Assembly: GCA_046047235.1 (NCBI GenBank)
Contig: JBJOII010000020.1
Coordinates: 8,796 to 72,795 of the forward strand
Source: JBMTVN01 sp046047235
GTDB lineage: Bacteria > Verrucomicrobiota > Verrucomicrobiia > Limisphaerales > JAHDYP01
Direction of reading: 5' to 3'
Length of the DNA: 64,000 nucleotides
The notes beneath the pieces were generated by a model, which saw nothing but the letters and a program-made list of their open reading frames with translations, was not told where the DNA came from and did no database searches. Positions 61,387 to 64,000 of the stretch are shown piece by piece. Made by a program: the position numbers and the translations under genes. The number at the start of each line of letters is the position of its first letter. Within the stretch, counting starts at the first letter, position 1.

Positions 61387-64000
61387 TTAGCCACCGCTTT
61401 GTTGAAACCCAAATCCCCCTCCGCCCGGTGTTTCGATCGTCATTACATCCCCCGCCTCCGCCTCCAGGCGAACCTTGCCAGGCAACAACTCCTCCTCAGC
61501 TGAGCCCCGCCGCTGCACCCGATTCCGCCCCTCCAAGCCTGCGGATCCTCCGGCCAGCCCAAACGGGCGAAAATCACCCCTTCGCTCAGTCAGCAGTGAA
61601 ACCGTCAACGGCCTCAGAAACTCCAACCTCCGCGTGATCCCATCCCCACCCTTGCGTCGCCCACTCCCTCCAGACCCCCTCCGGATGCTAAACTCCTGGA
61701 CTCTGACTGGATATCGCCGCTCCAACACCTCGGCATCCGTGAGACGGGTGTTGGTCATGTGCGTGTGAACCGCATGTGCGCCGTCCGAATCAGGCGTAGC
61801 TCCGCTCCCCCCGCAGATCGTCTCGTAATAGCCAAATGTGCCGTCCCCAAAAGTAAGGTTGTTCATCGTCCCCTGGCTGGCAGCCGCCACACCCAAAGCC
61901 CCAAGCAACACATCCACCACCCGCTGGGATGTCTCCACATTCCCGCCAACCATAGCCGGACTGCTTGCCGGCGTCTCTCCAGGCCGGGGGTTCAATAGAC
62001 ATTCAGGCAAAACGATCCGCACTGGCTCGAGAACCCCGCTGTTCAAGGGAATGTCTTCCCGGATCAAACAACGAAATACATACAAGGTCGCAGCTGTAGT
62101 AATCGCCCGGTTGGCATTCAGGTTCGACGCCAGCACCGGACCCGTGCCCGTGAAATCGACCTCTGCTTCAGCACCCCTAACTGTCACACGCACGCTCACC
62201 GGGGAACCGTCGTCCAGATAGTCCGTGCGCTCATACACCCCGTCAGGCACGGCCCCCAGCGCCATGCGCATTTTTTCGGCAGCAGCCCTCTGGATGTGCT
62301 GCATGTAGGCCATCACCGTGGCCAGGCCATGGCGGGCAACGAGCTCCCGCAACTGCAGCACACCAGAATGATTCGCAGCAACCTGTGCAGCGATGTCCGC
62401 CATGTTGTTCTCAATCGAACGACTCGGATACGGCCCTGAAGCAAGCAATTCTCGCAATCCCCCCTCCTTCGAAACCCCTGCCTCAACCAGCTTGTAAAGG
62501 TGGATCACAACACCCTCCTCCGCGAGATTCCGGGAGAACGGCGGCATGCTGCCGGGCACAATCCCTCCAATCTCAGAATGATGCGCCCGGCTCGCCGTCA
62601 AAAAGATCAACCGACCCGACTCGGTATCATGCACCGGAGTAACAACTGTCACGTCCGGCAAATGCGACCCGCCCCGGAATGGATCATTAGTCACGTAAAC
62701 ATCCCCCACACCAGGGTCCGGAATATCCGCCAGCATGCGCTTCACGGTTTCGCTCATCGCGCCGAGATGAACAGGTATGTGCGGCGCGTTCACCACCAGA
62801 TCCCCGGATGGCGTGAAAATCGCACAGCTAAAATCCAACCTCTCCTTCACGTTGGTGGAAATGGAGGTCCTCTGCAGCGTCACCCCCATCTGCTCCGCCA
62901 CTGAAGCGAAAAGGTTGTTGAAGATCTCCAGCCGAATCGGGTCAACCGAACGAAGATCCGCTTCAGCCGATACCCCCTCTGATCCAGCCTCGACCACCGC
63001 CCCACAAACAGTCTCGTCCAACAGCAACAATTCGCCTCGCGCCTCGACCCTCACTGAAAAACCCGGATCAATCACGACAGTAGATGTGGGCTCGCAGACA
63101 ATCGCCGGGCCACTAAAACAATCACCAGGTCGCAGCTGGTCCCGCAAATAAACGTCCACCTCCGTTGTCACCCCCTCAAACACAGCCTGCGTCACCGAAT
63201 ACGGTTCGGGACTGCGAGCAACCAGCCCAGCAGCATGATCCGGTGGAACCGAGACTTCACCCACTACCTCAACACGCGCCACCGCCATCTCGAGCTCGCG
63301 CCCCTCATGACAGTACCCATACAACTGCCGGTGAAGCCCTTCATAGGCCGCACGCCAATCCCCATCCGCAGGTGACTCCACCGCGATGGTTGCATCCACA
63401 CCCTTATACCTCAGCTCCAACCAAAGCACCGGATCCCGCACACAATCCTCACGAACCCCTTCCCCCAACACCTCGGACCGCGCCTGGGCAGCAAGTTCTT
63501 CAAATACCCGCTGCACCTCCGCCATGTTCTCCCTGCTGAGCGGCATCAGCAGGGACCGCTCTGCAAAGCGACGGACATCCGCATGTCCAATACCATACGC
63601 ACTTAAAATGCCCGCATACGGATGCACCAGAACCCTCCGGGACCCCAGCAACCGTGCAACTGCACAGACATGCTGGGCCCCAGCCCCCCCAAAGCTCACT
63701 AAAACATAATCGGCCGGGTCATAGCCCTTCGCCACCGAGATCCGACGGATCGCCCGTACCATGTTCTCATTGGCAATTTGCCGAAATCCCTCAGCCAGTT
63801 CCTCCGGAGCATACTCCTTCCCCAGGGGTGACCGGGCAATCTCGGCACACAACTCCTGCAACCGCTCCCTCACCACCGACAAGTCCAACGGAAACGGAAA
63901 ACGCCCGGGGAGGATGCGACCAAGGAACAGGTTCACGTCCGTCACGGTCAGCGGTCCTCCCTTCCCATAACAAGCCGGCCCCGGATCCGCCCCCGCGCTC
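61387..64000 (-). CDS. HyuA-HyuB fusion (5-oxoprolinase/hydantoinase), N-terminus beyond window
   Basis: ATP-dependent hydrolase of 5-oxoproline or hydantoins. The reading frame is open to base 63999 and reads SAGADPGPACYGKGGPLTV at the edge, a conserved internal HyuA motif, so the true start lies outside; GTG codons inside are not starts. HyuA continues with NLFLGRILPGRFPF, VSFGGAGAQHVCAVARLLG and VHPYAGILSAYGIG. From about 62930 the HyuB half begins (DPIRLEIFNNLFASVAEQMGVTLQRTSIS, VYVTNDPFRGGSHLPDVTVV, SPAMVGGNVETSQRV). About 870 residues are visible, and both halves look intact. Confidence 0.9.
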   Translation of the reverse strand, partial: SAGADPGPACYGKGGPLTVTDVNLFLGRILPGRFPFPLDLSVVRERLQELCAEIARSPLGKEYAPEELAEGFRQIANENMVRAIRRISVAKGYDPADYVLVSFGGAGAQHVCAVARLLGSRRVLVHPYAGILSAYGIGHADVRRFAERSLLMPLSRENMAEVQRVFEELAAQARSEVLGEGVREDCVRDPVLWLELRYKGVDATIAVESPADGDWRAAYEGLHRQLYGYCHEGRELEMAVARVEVVGEVSVPPDHAAGLVARSPEPYSVTQAVFEGVTTEVDVYLRDQLRPGDCFSGPAIVCEPTSTVVIDPGFSVRVEARGELLLLDETVCGAVVEAGSEGVSAEADLRSVDPIRLEIFNNLFASVAEQMGVTLQRTSISTNVKERLDFSCAIFTPSGDLVVNAPHIPVHLGAMSETVKRMLADIPDPGVGDVYVTNDPFRGGSHLPDVTVVTPVHDTESGRLIFLTASRAHHSEIGGIVPGSMPPFSRNLAEEGVVIHLYKLVEAGVSKEGGLRELLASGPYPSRSIENNMADIAAQVAANHSGVLQLRELVARHGLATVMAYMQHIQRAAAEKMRMALGAVPDGVYERTDYLDDGSPVSVRVTVRGAEAEVDFTGTGPVLASNLNANRAITTAATLYVFRCLIREDIPLNSGVLEPVRIVLPECLLNPRPGETPASSPAMVGGNVETSQRVVDVLLGALGVAAASQGTMNNLTFGDGTFGYYETICGGSGATPDSDGAHAVHTHMTNTRLTDAEVLERRYPVRVQEFSIRRGSGGSGRRKGGDGITRRLEFLRPLTVSLLTERRGDFRPFGLAGGSAGLEGRNRVQRRGSAEEELLPGKVRLEAEAGDVMTIETPGGGGFGFQQSGG

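Noticed and set aside
61387..63945. Hydantoinase gene with a GTG start at 63945
   Set aside because: The frame stays open to the window edge and encodes a conserved internal HyuA motif upstream, so the real start is outside.

Overview
The window is about 60% GC with no rRNA, tRNA, CRISPR array, integrase or intact transposase that I could find. The gene content points to a free-living, polysaccharide-degrading member of the PVC group, most likely Verrucomicrobiota. The evidence is a DUF1549/DUF1553 cytochrome next to a DUF1501 protein, many Tat-exported Gfo/Idh/MocA, enolase-superfamily and NIPSNAP proteins, DUF1080, DUF4838, DUF5703 and ThuA proteins, and abundant secreted glycosidases. Planctomycetota or Lentisphaerota cannot be excluded by eye.

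Layout. 1-16.5 kb is a carbohydrate-degradation block: two GH29-type fucosidase-like proteins, an exported beta-propeller, a Gfo/Idh/MocA oxidoreductase, a STAS fusion protein, a CE15 glucuronoyl esterase with a GH30 glycosidase, an AGCS amino acid:cation symporter, a DUF1080 fusion and a DUF5703 protein. 16.5-24 kb holds a frameshifted Gfo/Idh/MocA gene, a PQQ-type propeller with a membrane-anchored GDPD, and a DUF4838/GH16 pair. 24-30 kb holds a minus-strand phosphonate-like cassette (DUF5690 transporter, phosphonatase-like HAD hydrolase, zinc alcohol dehydrogenase) and a GH99-like glycosidase. 30-35 kb pairs an NrpR-type nitrogen regulator divergently with a glutaminase-less, archaeal-type glutamate synthase, followed by a divergent EF-G paralogue. 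35-45 kb holds ThuA, a DUF47-PiT phosphate uptake operon, a thioesterase-ceramidase pair, and a porin / small exported protein / hybrid histidine kinase group. 45-52 kb holds a beta-helix protein and the DUF1553-DUF1501 pair. 52-64 kb holds an exported propeller, a TctCBA tripartite carboxylate transporter, two Tat-exported enolase-superfamily proteins, an exported RraA-like protein, a NIPSNAP protein and a HyuA-HyuB hydantoinase/oxoprolinase fusion cut by the window edge.

The most unusual non-coding signal is a dispersed set of about 235-250 bp intergenic elements in two related families, A and B. Each has terminal inverted repeats (A core TCGGACCAC) and A has strongly palindromic internal hairpins. 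Copies lie at 17.8, 24.1, 28.0 and 32.8-33.2 kb, with a short relative at 3.5 kb. Several start within a few bases of a stop codon and carry terminator-like hairpins whose pairing is conserved or improved between copies. They look like non-autonomous mobile elements that also act as bidirectional terminators.

Two working hypotheses stand out. One is a largely exported sugar-acid processing route (two dehydratase-like enzymes plus an RraA-like protein) feeding a TctCBA importer. The other is a bacterial NrpR-GltS nitrogen module with a palindromic candidate operator between the two genes.
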